Positions 26,511 through 34,280 of a stretch of DNA of 64,000 nt are shown here, piece after piece (positions within the stretch are counted from its first letter, which is position 1; each line of letters begins with the position of its first letter). The DNA is taken from the NCBI GenBank assembly GCA_019638705.1, contig JAHBTI010000013.1:21758-85757 (forward strand), written 5' to 3'. Made by a program: the position numbers and the translations under genes. This stretch comes from Bacteroidota bacterium. Its GTDB lineage: Bacteria; Bacteroidota; Bacteroidia; B-17B0; Aurantibacillaceae. The notes beneath the pieces were generated by a model. The model was not told the DNA's origin. It was given only the letters and a program-made list of their open reading frames with translations, and did no database searches.

Positions 26511-27185
26511 ATGATTAGGGTATTAATTGCCGATAAAAATTTTCTCTCGCGGGTAGGCTTGGAACTTTTGGTTGGGGAACTGAAAGGCTTTGAGCTTGTT
26601 CCCACTGTGTCGGGCGATAAAGATGCTTTAATCAATCAATTATTCCTGTCTAAACCAAATGTGCTGATTGCCGATTTTATTTCATTGGGTATTTCCATTG
26701 ACGAAATAAAAAAAATGGCAAAAAAATATCCCCGCACAAAATTTTTGGTGATTACGGAATTACTTTCCAAAAAAGAATTTACAAGCATTTTAGACAGCAA
26801 CATCACAAGTTTTCTTTTAAAAGAATGTGATAAAAGCGAGATTTTGGAAGCTATTAATTCCAGCATTAAGGGTGAAAAATTTGTGTGCGGAAAAATTGTG
26901 TTATTCCTTTCTGCCGCGCCCGAAATTTTGCCGAACAATACATTTATTAAATCGCTGGCTTGCGACGGCATTTCTGTTACCGAACGCGAAATTGACATTA
27001 TTCGCGGCATTGCCGAAGGCTTATCAAACAAACTGATTGCCGACAAATTGGAATTAAGCACACACACCGTAAACACGCACCGCAGAAACATTATGAACAA
27101 ACTTGGCGTAAACAACACGGCAGGTATTGTAATGTTTGCCGTAAAAAATCAGTTGCTGGAAACAAATTTTAATTTGTTTGATTAA
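26511..27185 (+). CDS. NarL/FixJ-type response regulator
   Basis: The 224-residue product has a receiver domain (residues 1-125) with phospho-acceptor Asp55 (NVLIADFISLG), switch Thr (FLVITEL) and Lys (SFLLKECDK). The acidic pocket is reduced to Asp8 because ADKN replaces the usual DD pair, so Mg2+ binding may be weaker. The LuxR helix-turn-helix is at about 155-215 (VTEREIDIIRGIAEGLSNK, then THTVNTHRRNIMNKLGV). No histidine kinase is nearby. It overlaps the convergent small basic protein gene by four bases. Confidence 0.92.
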   Translation: MIRVLIADKNFLSRVGLELLVGELKGFELVPTVSGDKDALINQLFLSKPNVLIADFISLGISIDEIKKMAKKYPRTKFLVITELLSKKEFTSILDSNITSFLLKECDKSEILEAINSSIKGEKFVCGKIVLFLSAAPEILPNNTFIKSLACDGISVTEREIDIIRGIAEGLSNKLIADKLELSTHTVNTHRRNIMNKLGVNNTAGIVMFAVKNQLLETNFNLFD

Positions 27186-27451
27186 CGCCTTCCTCTTTGC
27201 GCCCGCCTCAACTGTTTGTCGTATTGACGTTGCTGGCGTTTTTGTGTACGTTTTACGTTTTTATCAATTTGCGCGCTTGGTTTGTCTTTTTTCTTTTTGT
27301 CTAAGTAAGGATTGTAGGCTTCTTTTTTCTTTCCCCAACGTTTCCATACTTTTTTGCGTTCTTTTTTGTGTCCGTACAAATAATCTTGTGCGGATAATTG
27401 TTTGGGGAAAAGAAACAAGAAACTCACTAATATGCCTGCAATAATTTTCAT
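27182..27451 (-). CDS. Small very basic exported protein
   Basis: The 89-residue product has a signal peptide ending near QLSAQ. A mature part of about 67 residues, roughly half Lys/Arg (KKERKKVWKRWGKKKEAYNP, VKRTQKRQQRQYDKQLRRA), follows. Such composition suits binding to anionic envelope polymers or nucleic acid; no family is recognised. It follows the GT22-like gene on the same strand by nine bases, so it is probably in its operon. Confidence 0.65.
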   Translation of the reverse strand: MKIIAGILVSFLFLFPKQLSAQDYLYGHKKERKKVWKRWGKKKEAYNPYLDKKKKDKPSAQIDKNVKRTQKRQQRQYDKQLRRAQRGRR

Positions 27452-27460
27452 GGTTCAAAT

Positions 27461-28930
27461 TTATTTTTTTCTCAATTCATAAATGCACCAAATATTGGCG
27501 CGGTCTTGCCAATTGTTAGTATTGTATTTTAAAAGCCATTCGGGAAATACAGAATATATACGCTTGCTTTCGTAACCGGCAGGAAAAGTGTTTTCGGAGG
27601 AACCGTTTTTTTTAAACACAACAACTTCAGTCAGATTATTGTTGTGTAAATAGTCGGTTAAGTCTGTTTCATCTTTCAGCACAACTTCATTAATGTTTTG
27701 TGAACGGTAAAAATTTATTTTAGCCGCATACAGATACATGGATTCGCCAATACTTACAATGGTAGTTGGTTTTTGAAAGGCAGTATAAACATAGCGGTAA
27801 TACAACATGGCTTCCTGTGCGGGCGAAAATGTGCGGTACAAAAGCAATACCGAGTTTAAAACAACCAACAGTACAAAAGATAGTTTAAAAAATTTACGGT
27901 GAATTATTTTCGGAACATAAAAATCAATTCCCGCAGAAACAAGGTATATAAAAACGAAGGTTACGGGATACATAAAACGCATTTCTTTATGAGCCACCAA
28001 GCTGTGTCCGATTACAAAAGCAAGTAGCACAAACGAAAAAACATGAGTTTTGTTTTTGTATAAACCCGCGCCTAAAAAATAAAGCAACACCAAACTGAGC
28101 GGCGGAGCAGCCATATTAAAAAACAAATCAAAATAATACCACCAAGGCTCAACACCATAATTGGCGGCAGCGTGTTTGGTAATGTTTTCGGTGTAATAAT
28201 TGTAAGGTGTAAATACCCACTCGCTGTAAAACCATTTATCTACACACACACACACAAAGCAAGTAAATAAAAAGGAAAGCAAAATAATTGCCGCGGTTTT
28301 AAAATTTATTTTTTGAACTACCAATAACCAGATTGCCAAACCCATAAAGGCAAACGCCATTTGAAAACGAAAGAAAAACGATAATGCCAATAAAACGCCA
28401 ACAAATAAATACGACGTGTTTTTTTGAAAATTACTTGTGTGCGGTTTCAGCAAAAAATAAACAGCCGCCATAAAACTTAATGCAGCTGTACTTTCAGAAG
28501 AATACCTTACGCTGATGTAAGGCATAAACCACAGAAAAAAACTTAACAGAATAAACATCGTTTTTCCTTTTTCTGTTTTAAAACCGGAAATAAAAAGCAA
28601 TATCAGTTTGCAAGAAACGAACCATGTAAGCACACCCATAACAAGACGTAATAAAAACACACTGGTAAACGGGTTACTTACATTTAAAAACGACAAGCAT
28701 TTTATAAAACAATAAGTTATAAAAGGCTGTATGGCGGGGCGCATTTTTGTTGCAAATTCCCAGGGCATATCGGCGGCAGGTGCATTTCCCAATTTATAAT
28801 TGGCAAACTCCAATATCTGAAAATGTTCATCTGGGTGATGACTGCCCACGCTAAACCATGCCGTAATACTATTTAGCAGCAAAGCGGCTAAAAAATATTT
28901 TTTGTAAGGTGATTGAAAAATTTCTTTCAT
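27461..28930 (-). CDS. Alg9/PIG-B-like (GT22) polytopic mannosyltransferase
   Basis: The 489-residue protein has about ten to twelve hydrophobic segments. The first loop holds HHPDEHFQILEFANYK, the acidic HPDE-type motif of GT22 and related C-type glycosyltransferases, which use polyprenyl-phosphate sugars. RYSSESTAALSFMAAV and HKEMRFMYPVTFVFIYLV are the other conserved-looking loops; the HKE-x-RF motif is typical of Alg9-like enzymes. It probably modifies an envelope glycan on the periplasmic side. It lies 7 bp downstream of the CLC gene, so the two are co-transcribed. Confidence 0.7.
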   Translation of the reverse strand: MKEIFQSPYKKYFLAALLLNSITAWFSVGSHHPDEHFQILEFANYKLGNAPAADMPWEFATKMRPAIQPFITYCFIKCLSFLNVSNPFTSVFLLRLVMGVLTWFVSCKLILLFISGFKTEKGKTMFILLSFFLWFMPYISVRYSSESTAALSFMAAVYFLLKPHTSNFQKNTSYLFVGVLLALSFFFRFQMAFAFMGLAIWLLVVQKINFKTAAIILLSFLFTCFVCVCVDKWFYSEWVFTPYNYYTENITKHAAANYGVEPWWYYFDLFFNMAAPPLSLVLLYFLGAGLYKNKTHVFSFVLLAFVIGHSLVAHKEMRFMYPVTFVFIYLVSAGIDFYVPKIIHRKFFKLSFVLLVVLNSVLLLYRTFSPAQEAMLYYRYVYTAFQKPTTIVSIGESMYLYAAKINFYRSQNINEVVLKDETDLTDYLHNNNLTEVVVFKKNGSSENTFPAGYESKRIYSVFPEWLLKYNTNNWQDRANIWCIYELRKK

Positions 28931-28937
28931 GTGTGTT

Positions 28938-30749
28938 TTATCCTACAGAACTTTGAATTAACACTTTGCGGTATTTTTCAAGAATGGTGGATTTTGAAAT
29001 AAAACCTTTATACTCGCTGTTAAATACCACCGGAATATTCCACAAATGCGACTCATCAAACAATTTCATGGCAGAGTTGATATTGTCTTTCTCGGTAATA
29101 ACATAGGAAGGACGGCGCATTAATTCTTTCACCGATATTGTATCGTACAAATTTTGCTTGAACATGATTTCACGAATGTCATCAATGGTAATAATGCCTT
29201 GCAGTTTTCCCTCATTATCAACTACAGGAAAAATATTTCGTTTTGAAACCGCAACAGTTTCCACTAAGCTTCGTAGCAGAGCATTGTATTTAACTTCATG
29301 AAAATCCGTTTCCACATATTGGGCAAGACTGATGTTGCTCAGCAAATACGAATCTGTATCGGTTATAATAATATTTTCTTTGTCGGCTAATTTTCTCATG
29401 TCTAAACTCAAAGGCATAAAATATTTTGATACTGCGTAACTCAAAGCCGAAACAATCATCAGAGGAATAATTAATTCATAACCACCTGTAATTTCTGCAA
29501 TCAAAAAAATACCTGTGAGCGGCGCGTGAAACACTCCGCTTAAAATGCCCGCCATTGCCACCAAAGTAAAATTGCTGACCGGTAATTGTGCAATGCCTAA
29601 ATCGGTAATTAGCGAAGCAAATAAAAATCCCGTAAATGCACCCATAAATAAAGAGGGCGCAAAATTTCCGCCATTGCCACCGCTTCCTAAAGTTAATCCC
29701 GTGGCTATTGGTTTCAATAAAATGGTAAGCAGTAATAAAATATAAATAACAGGTTTGGTGAAATGAAACGAGAGAAACGAATTTTTGAAAATGGTATCTA
29801 CATTTAAGTTTGATAAATGTTTGATGCTTTCGTAACCTTCGCCCAATAAGGGAGGAATGAAAAGTATAAGCCAAAACAAACCAAAACCGCCAATAATTAC
29901 CTTGATTGCTTTTTTATTGACGAAGTGTTTAAAATAATTTTCGGTTGCCAAAAACACTCGGTTGTAATAATAGGAACACAACCCGCCAAGCAAGCCAAGT
30001 ATAAAATAAAAAGGCATATTTCTATAATCAAAAGGTTCTTGCAGTTTGAATTGTAACAACACATCTTCCTGTAAAATAATTTTTGAACTTAGCCCACCTG
30101 CTGCCGCTGCAATTAAAATAGGAATGAATGCAGAAATGTTTGCTTCTACCAACAACACTTCTAATGCAAATAAAACTCCTGCAATCGGCGTATTAAATGC
30201 GCCTGCAATGCCAGCTGCCGCACCGCAAGCCAAAAGCAATGTGCGTTCTTTATAACTAAGTCTATAGGTTTTCCCAAAGTTAGAGCCAATGGCAGAGCCT
30301 GTTGTTACAATAGGAGATTCCAAGCCTGCCGAACCGCCGAAACCAATAGTAAGTGCGCTTGTTATAACATGACTATACGTTTGGTCTTTTGGCAGCATAC
30401 TTGATTTTTTCGCTATGGCGTGCAGAATATTTGCCATACCTTTGCCTAACTTGCCCCGATTAAAATATTTCACAAATAACACACACAAGGTAATACCTAT
30501 AACAGGAAATATGGCAGCATAAATTTGTTTTCCGTGAGAGAAATTTTCAATATTTTTTATAAGAAAATGAACTAACCATTTGAGTACTACTGCCGCCAAT
30601 CCCGCCGTTAAACCAATTAACGCCGCACTAAACATAACAAACTGCTTTGGCGTGAGTTTGTGTTGTATCCAAATAATTAATTTGTTTGCACGAAAAATTA
30701 TGTTGAGAAAGAAATTCAATTTGTTGTAAATGTAATATTGATGAGGCAA
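28938..30749 (-). CDS. CLC-family chloride channel/transporter with CBS domains
   Basis: The 603-residue product has ten or more membrane helices (about residues 35-430) and two CBS domains at the C-terminus (about 460-595). The gating Glu is present in GFGGSAGLESPIV (Glu144), and GGNGGNFAPSLFMGAFTG matches the third signature. The segment aligned with the selectivity-filter GSGIP reads GKGMA, and the proton-glutamate position of CLC-ec1 (Glu203) is Val198 (GVLFALEVLL). That pattern differs from the classic 2Cl/H antiporter. The start is a TTG, since no ATG lies early in the frame. Confidence 0.9.
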   Translation of the reverse strand: MPHQYYIYNKLNFFLNIIFRANKLIIWIQHKLTPKQFVMFSAALIGLTAGLAAVVLKWLVHFLIKNIENFSHGKQIYAAIFPVIGITLCVLFVKYFNRGKLGKGMANILHAIAKKSSMLPKDQTYSHVITSALTIGFGGSAGLESPIVTTGSAIGSNFGKTYRLSYKERTLLLACGAAAGIAGAFNTPIAGVLFALEVLLVEANISAFIPILIAAAAGGLSSKIILQEDVLLQFKLQEPFDYRNMPFYFILGLLGGLCSYYYNRVFLATENYFKHFVNKKAIKVIIGGFGLFWLILFIPPLLGEGYESIKHLSNLNVDTIFKNSFLSFHFTKPVIYILLLLTILLKPIATGLTLGSGGNGGNFAPSLFMGAFTGFLFASLITDLGIAQLPVSNFTLVAMAGILSGVFHAPLTGIFLIAEITGGYELIIPLMIVSALSYAVSKYFMPLSLDMRKLADKENIIITDTDSYLLSNISLAQYVETDFHEVKYNALLRSLVETVAVSKRNIFPVVDNEGKLQGIITIDDIREIMFKQNLYDTISVKELMRRPSYVITEKDNINSAMKLFDESHLWNIPVVFNSEYKGFISKSTILEKYRKVLIQSSVG

Positions 30750-30799
30750 TAGAAAAAATTTATTAAGTTGCCTTATTTGCCAAACCTTTCTTTCTTCCC

Positions 30800-30807
30800 T
30801 AAATTTG
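30800..30807 (+). promoter_or_regulatory. -7 box TAAATTTG of the pirin gene
   Basis: A TAnnTTTG match in the divergent gap between the CLC and pirin genes, 42 bases from the pirin ATG. Confidence 0.4.
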
Positions 30808-30849
30808 CTCTACACAATTAAAATTTAAAAATCTAAAATCATAAATACC

Positions 30850-31746
30850 ATGTCAAACGTATCATTAGTAATAGAAGAACGTGCCGCCAGCATCGGCAAT
30901 TTTATGGTGGGGCGTTTGTTGCCTTTCCGACAAAAACGTGCGGTTGGTCCATTTGTGTTTATTGACCACATGGGTCCTGCAAAAATGAGCGAACGCCAAA
31001 ATATGGACGTGTTGCCGCACCCGCACATCGGGCTTTCTACGCTCACGTATTTATTTGAAGGTTCAATTATGCACCGCGACAGTATTGGCTCTGTTATGGA
31101 AATAAAACCGGGTGAAGTAAATTTAATGACGGCAGGCAAAGGCGTTGTTCACTCTGAACGCACACCCGACTATTTGCGGCACTCCGAAAAAAATATGCAC
31201 GGCTTGCAAATTTGGATTGCCTTGCCCAAAGAACTGGAAGAATGTGAACCTTCGTTTGTACACATTGAAGCCAAAGATATTCCGCAATGGGAACAAAACG
31301 GCGTACACATAAAATTAGTGGCGGGCGAAGCCTTCGGGAAAAAATCGCCTGTGCCTGTTTACAGCAAGTTATTTTATTTGGAAATAAAAAGTAAAAACAA
31401 AACCAAACTCAACATCGGTAAAGATTTGTACGGCGAAAGCGGTTTGTATATTTTGGAGGGAAGTGTGAAAGACGGGGAAAATGTGTATGAACCAAAACAA
31501 ATTCTTATTGCCAAAGACAGTAAATTGTGCGAATTTGAAATGGCGGAAAACACAAGCGTTTGCATCTTCGGCGGCGAGCCTTTTCCTGAAGAACGTTTTA
31601 TTTATTGGAATTTTGTTTCTTCAAAAAAAGAATTGATTGAAAAAGCCAAACAAGATTGGGAAAACAAAGTATTCCCGACTTTTATTGACAAACCATTCCC
31701 TAAAATAGACGGAGAAACGGGGGAATTTGTGCCGCTGCCACTATAG
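30850..31746 (+). CDS. Pirin-family bicupin protein
   Basis: The 298-residue product has an N-terminal cupin with the metal ligands in LPHPHIGLSTLTYLFEG (two His), AGKGVVHSERTP (His and the Glu after Ser) and the later bicupin half from about residue 170 (PVYSKLFYLEIKS). Bacterial pirins include quercetin dioxygenases and redox-sensing metal proteins; which activity applies here is not visible. FIDHMGPA is a typical pirin segment. It is a single gene, divergent from the CLC operon. Confidence 0.93.
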   Translation: MSNVSLVIEERAASIGNFMVGRLLPFRQKRAVGPFVFIDHMGPAKMSERQNMDVLPHPHIGLSTLTYLFEGSIMHRDSIGSVMEIKPGEVNLMTAGKGVVHSERTPDYLRHSEKNMHGLQIWIALPKELEECEPSFVHIEAKDIPQWEQNGVHIKLVAGEAFGKKSPVPVYSKLFYLEIKSKNKTKLNIGKDLYGESGLYILEGSVKDGENVYEPKQILIAKDSKLCEFEMAENTSVCIFGGEPFPEERFIYWNFVSSKKELIEKAKQDWENKVFPTFIDKPFPKIDGETGEFVPLPL

Positions 31747-31776
31747 AAAATATGAAGCTTTGACAGCTATTTTCTT

Positions 31777-33177
31777 TCAATCTTTTATAAACTTCCTCAC
31801 TTCATTGCCCGCTTTCACAAAATAAATTCCTTTTGGTAATTTACTTACATCAATGGAATTATAACTATTAAATGATGAATGTTGAATGACCTCTTTGCCC
31901 AAAACATCAATTATTTTTATTTCCGTTTTCACATTTTCAATTTCTAATTCAATATTTAAAATTTCAGAAACAGGGTTTGGGTAGATTTTTAGTTGAGAGT
32001 TGTCTGATGAAAGTTCTTGAATGCCTGTTACAACTGTGTTTTTATTTATTTTAAAAACAATACCGTTTCCGTTATAACCACTATCATATCCTTTTGCGCC
32101 GCCTTCAGATGTTGTACCATACAAATATATGCCATCACTAATAAGAGAGCCTAATGGGTGTGCACCATACGTACCCCTGAAATCAAACATTTTCACATAA
32201 TCAGTTCCATCAGTTTTTATTTTGTATAGAAAACCTAAATTGTACGCTCCTCCCGATAGAGTTGTTCCATATAAATACGGGTTACTGTAAATAAGACTAC
32301 CGTTAGGAAATGGTGAATTTACACTTACAAATTCATGTAGTTTGGTGAAATCTGTTCCATCAGGTTTTATTTTAAATACAACTCCGTTACGTACAAAAGA
32401 ACCATTTGCGCCGCCCTGACTTGTTGCGCCATATAAGTAAATGCCGTCTGTAACCAAATCTACATTTGGGAAACTACCATTCGTTAAATCAAAATTAAAT
32501 AATGTTGTACAATCAGTTCCATCAGGTTTTATTTTAAAAATAACACCGTAACCGTGCGAACCACCTTTGTGTGTCGTTCCATATAAATGTGTGCCATAAC
32601 TTATAAGGGTTCCATCGGGCATTGCGCCATGCACTCCGTCAAAATCAAATATTTTAGTAAAATCAGTTCCATCAGGTTTTATTTTAAAAATCACTCCCCA
32701 ACCATTAGTTCCACCACCAGCAGTCATGCCATACAAATATTTACCATCACTGTATAGAGAACCATTAGGACAATATCCATTTGTATTATCAAAATCGTAC
32801 AATTTAGTGTAGGCTGTTCCGTCAGGTTTTAATTTAAAAAGCACACCGTAACCACCATTTGTTCCACCATGCCATGTCATTCCATATAAATACTCTCCGT
32901 CAAAAAAAAGTGAACCGCGTGGATTCCACCCATTTGTACCGTCAAAATCAAGCAGTTTAATAAAGTTATTCCCATCACTTTTTATTTTAAAAACTGTACC
33001 CTTTCCGTTCACTCCACCGTTGTATGTCATTCCATACAAATATGTACCATCGCTAACAAGTGAACCATTGGGAGTTCTTCCGCCTATATCGTTAAAGTCA
33101 TACAACTTTGTGAACTGCCCAAATGTAAACGAAAAACTGAAAATTAAAATTGCCGTTACGGTTAATTGCTTTTTCAT
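31777..33177 (-). CDS. T9SS-secreted protein with seven GloVer (TIGR03803-type) repeats
   Basis: The 466-residue product has a signal peptide ending TFGQ. Seven repeats of about 50 residues follow, each with a YLYG[MAT]T..GG core and a FKIK.DGT...KLFDF segment. This is the GloVer tandem-repeat type, predicted to form a beta-propeller. The C-terminal 70 residues (LKIYPNPVSEILNIELEIEN to VRKFIKD) are a T9SS type A sorting domain. The ligand is unknown. It is divergent from the PorP/SprF-like gene with a 77-bp shared promoter region. Confidence 0.93.
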   Translation of the reverse strand: MKKQLTVTAILIFSFSFTFGQFTKLYDFNDIGGRTPNGSLVSDGTYLYGMTYNGGVNGKGTVFKIKSDGNNFIKLLDFDGTNGWNPRGSLFFDGEYLYGMTWHGGTNGGYGVLFKLKPDGTAYTKLYDFDNTNGYCPNGSLYSDGKYLYGMTAGGGTNGWGVIFKIKPDGTDFTKIFDFDGVHGAMPDGTLISYGTHLYGTTHKGGSHGYGVIFKIKPDGTDCTTLFNFDLTNGSFPNVDLVTDGIYLYGATSQGGANGSFVRNGVVFKIKPDGTDFTKLHEFVSVNSPFPNGSLIYSNPYLYGTTLSGGAYNLGFLYKIKTDGTDYVKMFDFRGTYGAHPLGSLISDGIYLYGTTSEGGAKGYDSGYNGNGIVFKINKNTVVTGIQELSSDNSQLKIYPNPVSEILNIELEIENVKTEIKIIDVLGKEVIQHSSFNSYNSIDVSKLPKGIYFVKAGNEVRKFIKD

Positions 33178-33202
33178 GTTTTTTTGGTTGTTTTCAATTT
33201 AT

Positions 33203-33210
33203 CAAATGTA
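33203..33210 (-). promoter_or_regulatory. -7 box TACATTTG of the GloVer-repeat gene
   Basis: Minus strand TACATTTG lies 25 bases before the start at 33177, in the divergent gap shared with the PorP/SprF-like gene. Confidence 0.45.
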
Positions 33211-33235
33211 AAAAAATTGAATGAAAGCAAATCAT

Positions 33236-33243
33236 TATATTTG
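33236..33243 (+). promoter_or_regulatory. -7 box TATATTTG of the PorP/SprF-like gene
   Basis: TATATTTG with TTG at 33217-33219 in the -33 region. The TTG start codon is 11 bases downstream, so the leader is about five bases. Confidence 0.55.
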
Positions 33244-33254
33244 CTTTCTGCCCT

Positions 33255-34271
33255 TTGAAACTGAACGGTAAAATAGTTATTCTCTTTTCGCTTTTGTTTG
33301 CAAAACTGTCTTTTGCGCAAGACATTCACTTTTCGCAGTTTGACGGTTCGTTGCTTAACATCAGCCCTGCGTTTACAGGTTTTTTTAACGGCGATTACCG
33401 CATTGGCGGCATTTACCGAAGCCAATGGCAAAGCGTTCCTGTAAAGTATTCCACATTCAGCATGAACGGCGAGGCACGCCTGCAACCAAAAAAAATGGAA
33501 CGCGACATGATTGGCGTGGGCTTATTGTTTAATAGCGACAAAGCAGGCGATGCGGCTTACGGCACAACGCAATTATATTTAAGCGGCTCTTATATTTTTC
33601 TTTGCAAGCCCGACAGCAGCTTGCTGATTTCTTTTGGCGCAAATATGGGCTGGGTGCAGGTAGGTTTTGATTTCGGAAAAATGACATTTGACAACCAGTA
33701 TGACGGTTATCAGTACAACCGCACTTTGGCAAGCGGCGAACAATTTAATTATACAAGAGATAATCTTTTTGATGCCAACGTTGGCGCAGCCGCGCAGTAC
33801 ATTGTAAATCCCAAACACCGATTTGTGTATGGCGTAAGTTTTCAGCACATTACCAACCCCACCATTTCTTATTACGGCAACGATTTGAGCCGCTTAACTT
33901 ATAAATTCAGCAATTATTTGTGTTACGGGCGTGTAATGAACGACAAAACCGATTTAATTACCGAAGGTTTGGTGAACTTTCAGGGAAAATATTACGAACT
34001 TATTCCGCAGCTTTCCTTAAAATATTTTTTCAGCCGTGCAGAAAACAAAGCTGTTTCTTTTGGAGCTTCGTACCGCACACGCGATGCCGTGATTGCGCGA
34101 CTGGGTTACACCGACAAAACCCTGCAAGGGGGCATAGCATACGACATTAACGTGAGTAATTTTAATGCAGCCACCAACCGCCGCGGCGGATTTGAACTGT
34201 TTTTGAATTACGTTATTAAACTAAAACCGTCTTTTATTGCGCGCAAACGTTATTGCCCCATTTTTATGTAA
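33255..34271 (+). CDS. PorP/SprF-family T9SS outer-membrane protein
   Basis: The 338-residue product has a signal peptide ending LSFAQ and the family opening QDIHFSQFDGSLLNISPAFTG. A beta-barrel then continues with Tyr/Phe-alternating strands to the C-terminus. PorP/SprF proteins help export or anchor specific T9SS cargo and commonly pair with an OmpA/PD40 protein, as here (9-bp gap to the next gene). The start is TTG at 33255; no ATG or GTG lies in the frame after the promoter box before the signal peptide. Confidence 0.93.
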   Translation: MKLNGKIVILFSLLFAKLSFAQDIHFSQFDGSLLNISPAFTGFFNGDYRIGGIYRSQWQSVPVKYSTFSMNGEARLQPKKMERDMIGVGLLFNSDKAGDAAYGTTQLYLSGSYIFLCKPDSSLLISFGANMGWVQVGFDFGKMTFDNQYDGYQYNRTLASGEQFNYTRDNLFDANVGAAAQYIVNPKHRFVYGVSFQHITNPTISYYGNDLSRLTYKFSNYLCYGRVMNDKTDLITEGLVNFQGKYYELIPQLSLKYFFSRAENKAVSFGASYRTRDAVIARLGYTDKTLQGGIAYDINVSNFNAATNRRGGFELFLNYVIKLKPSFIARKRYCPIFM

Positions 34272-34280
34272 ACCAAATTT

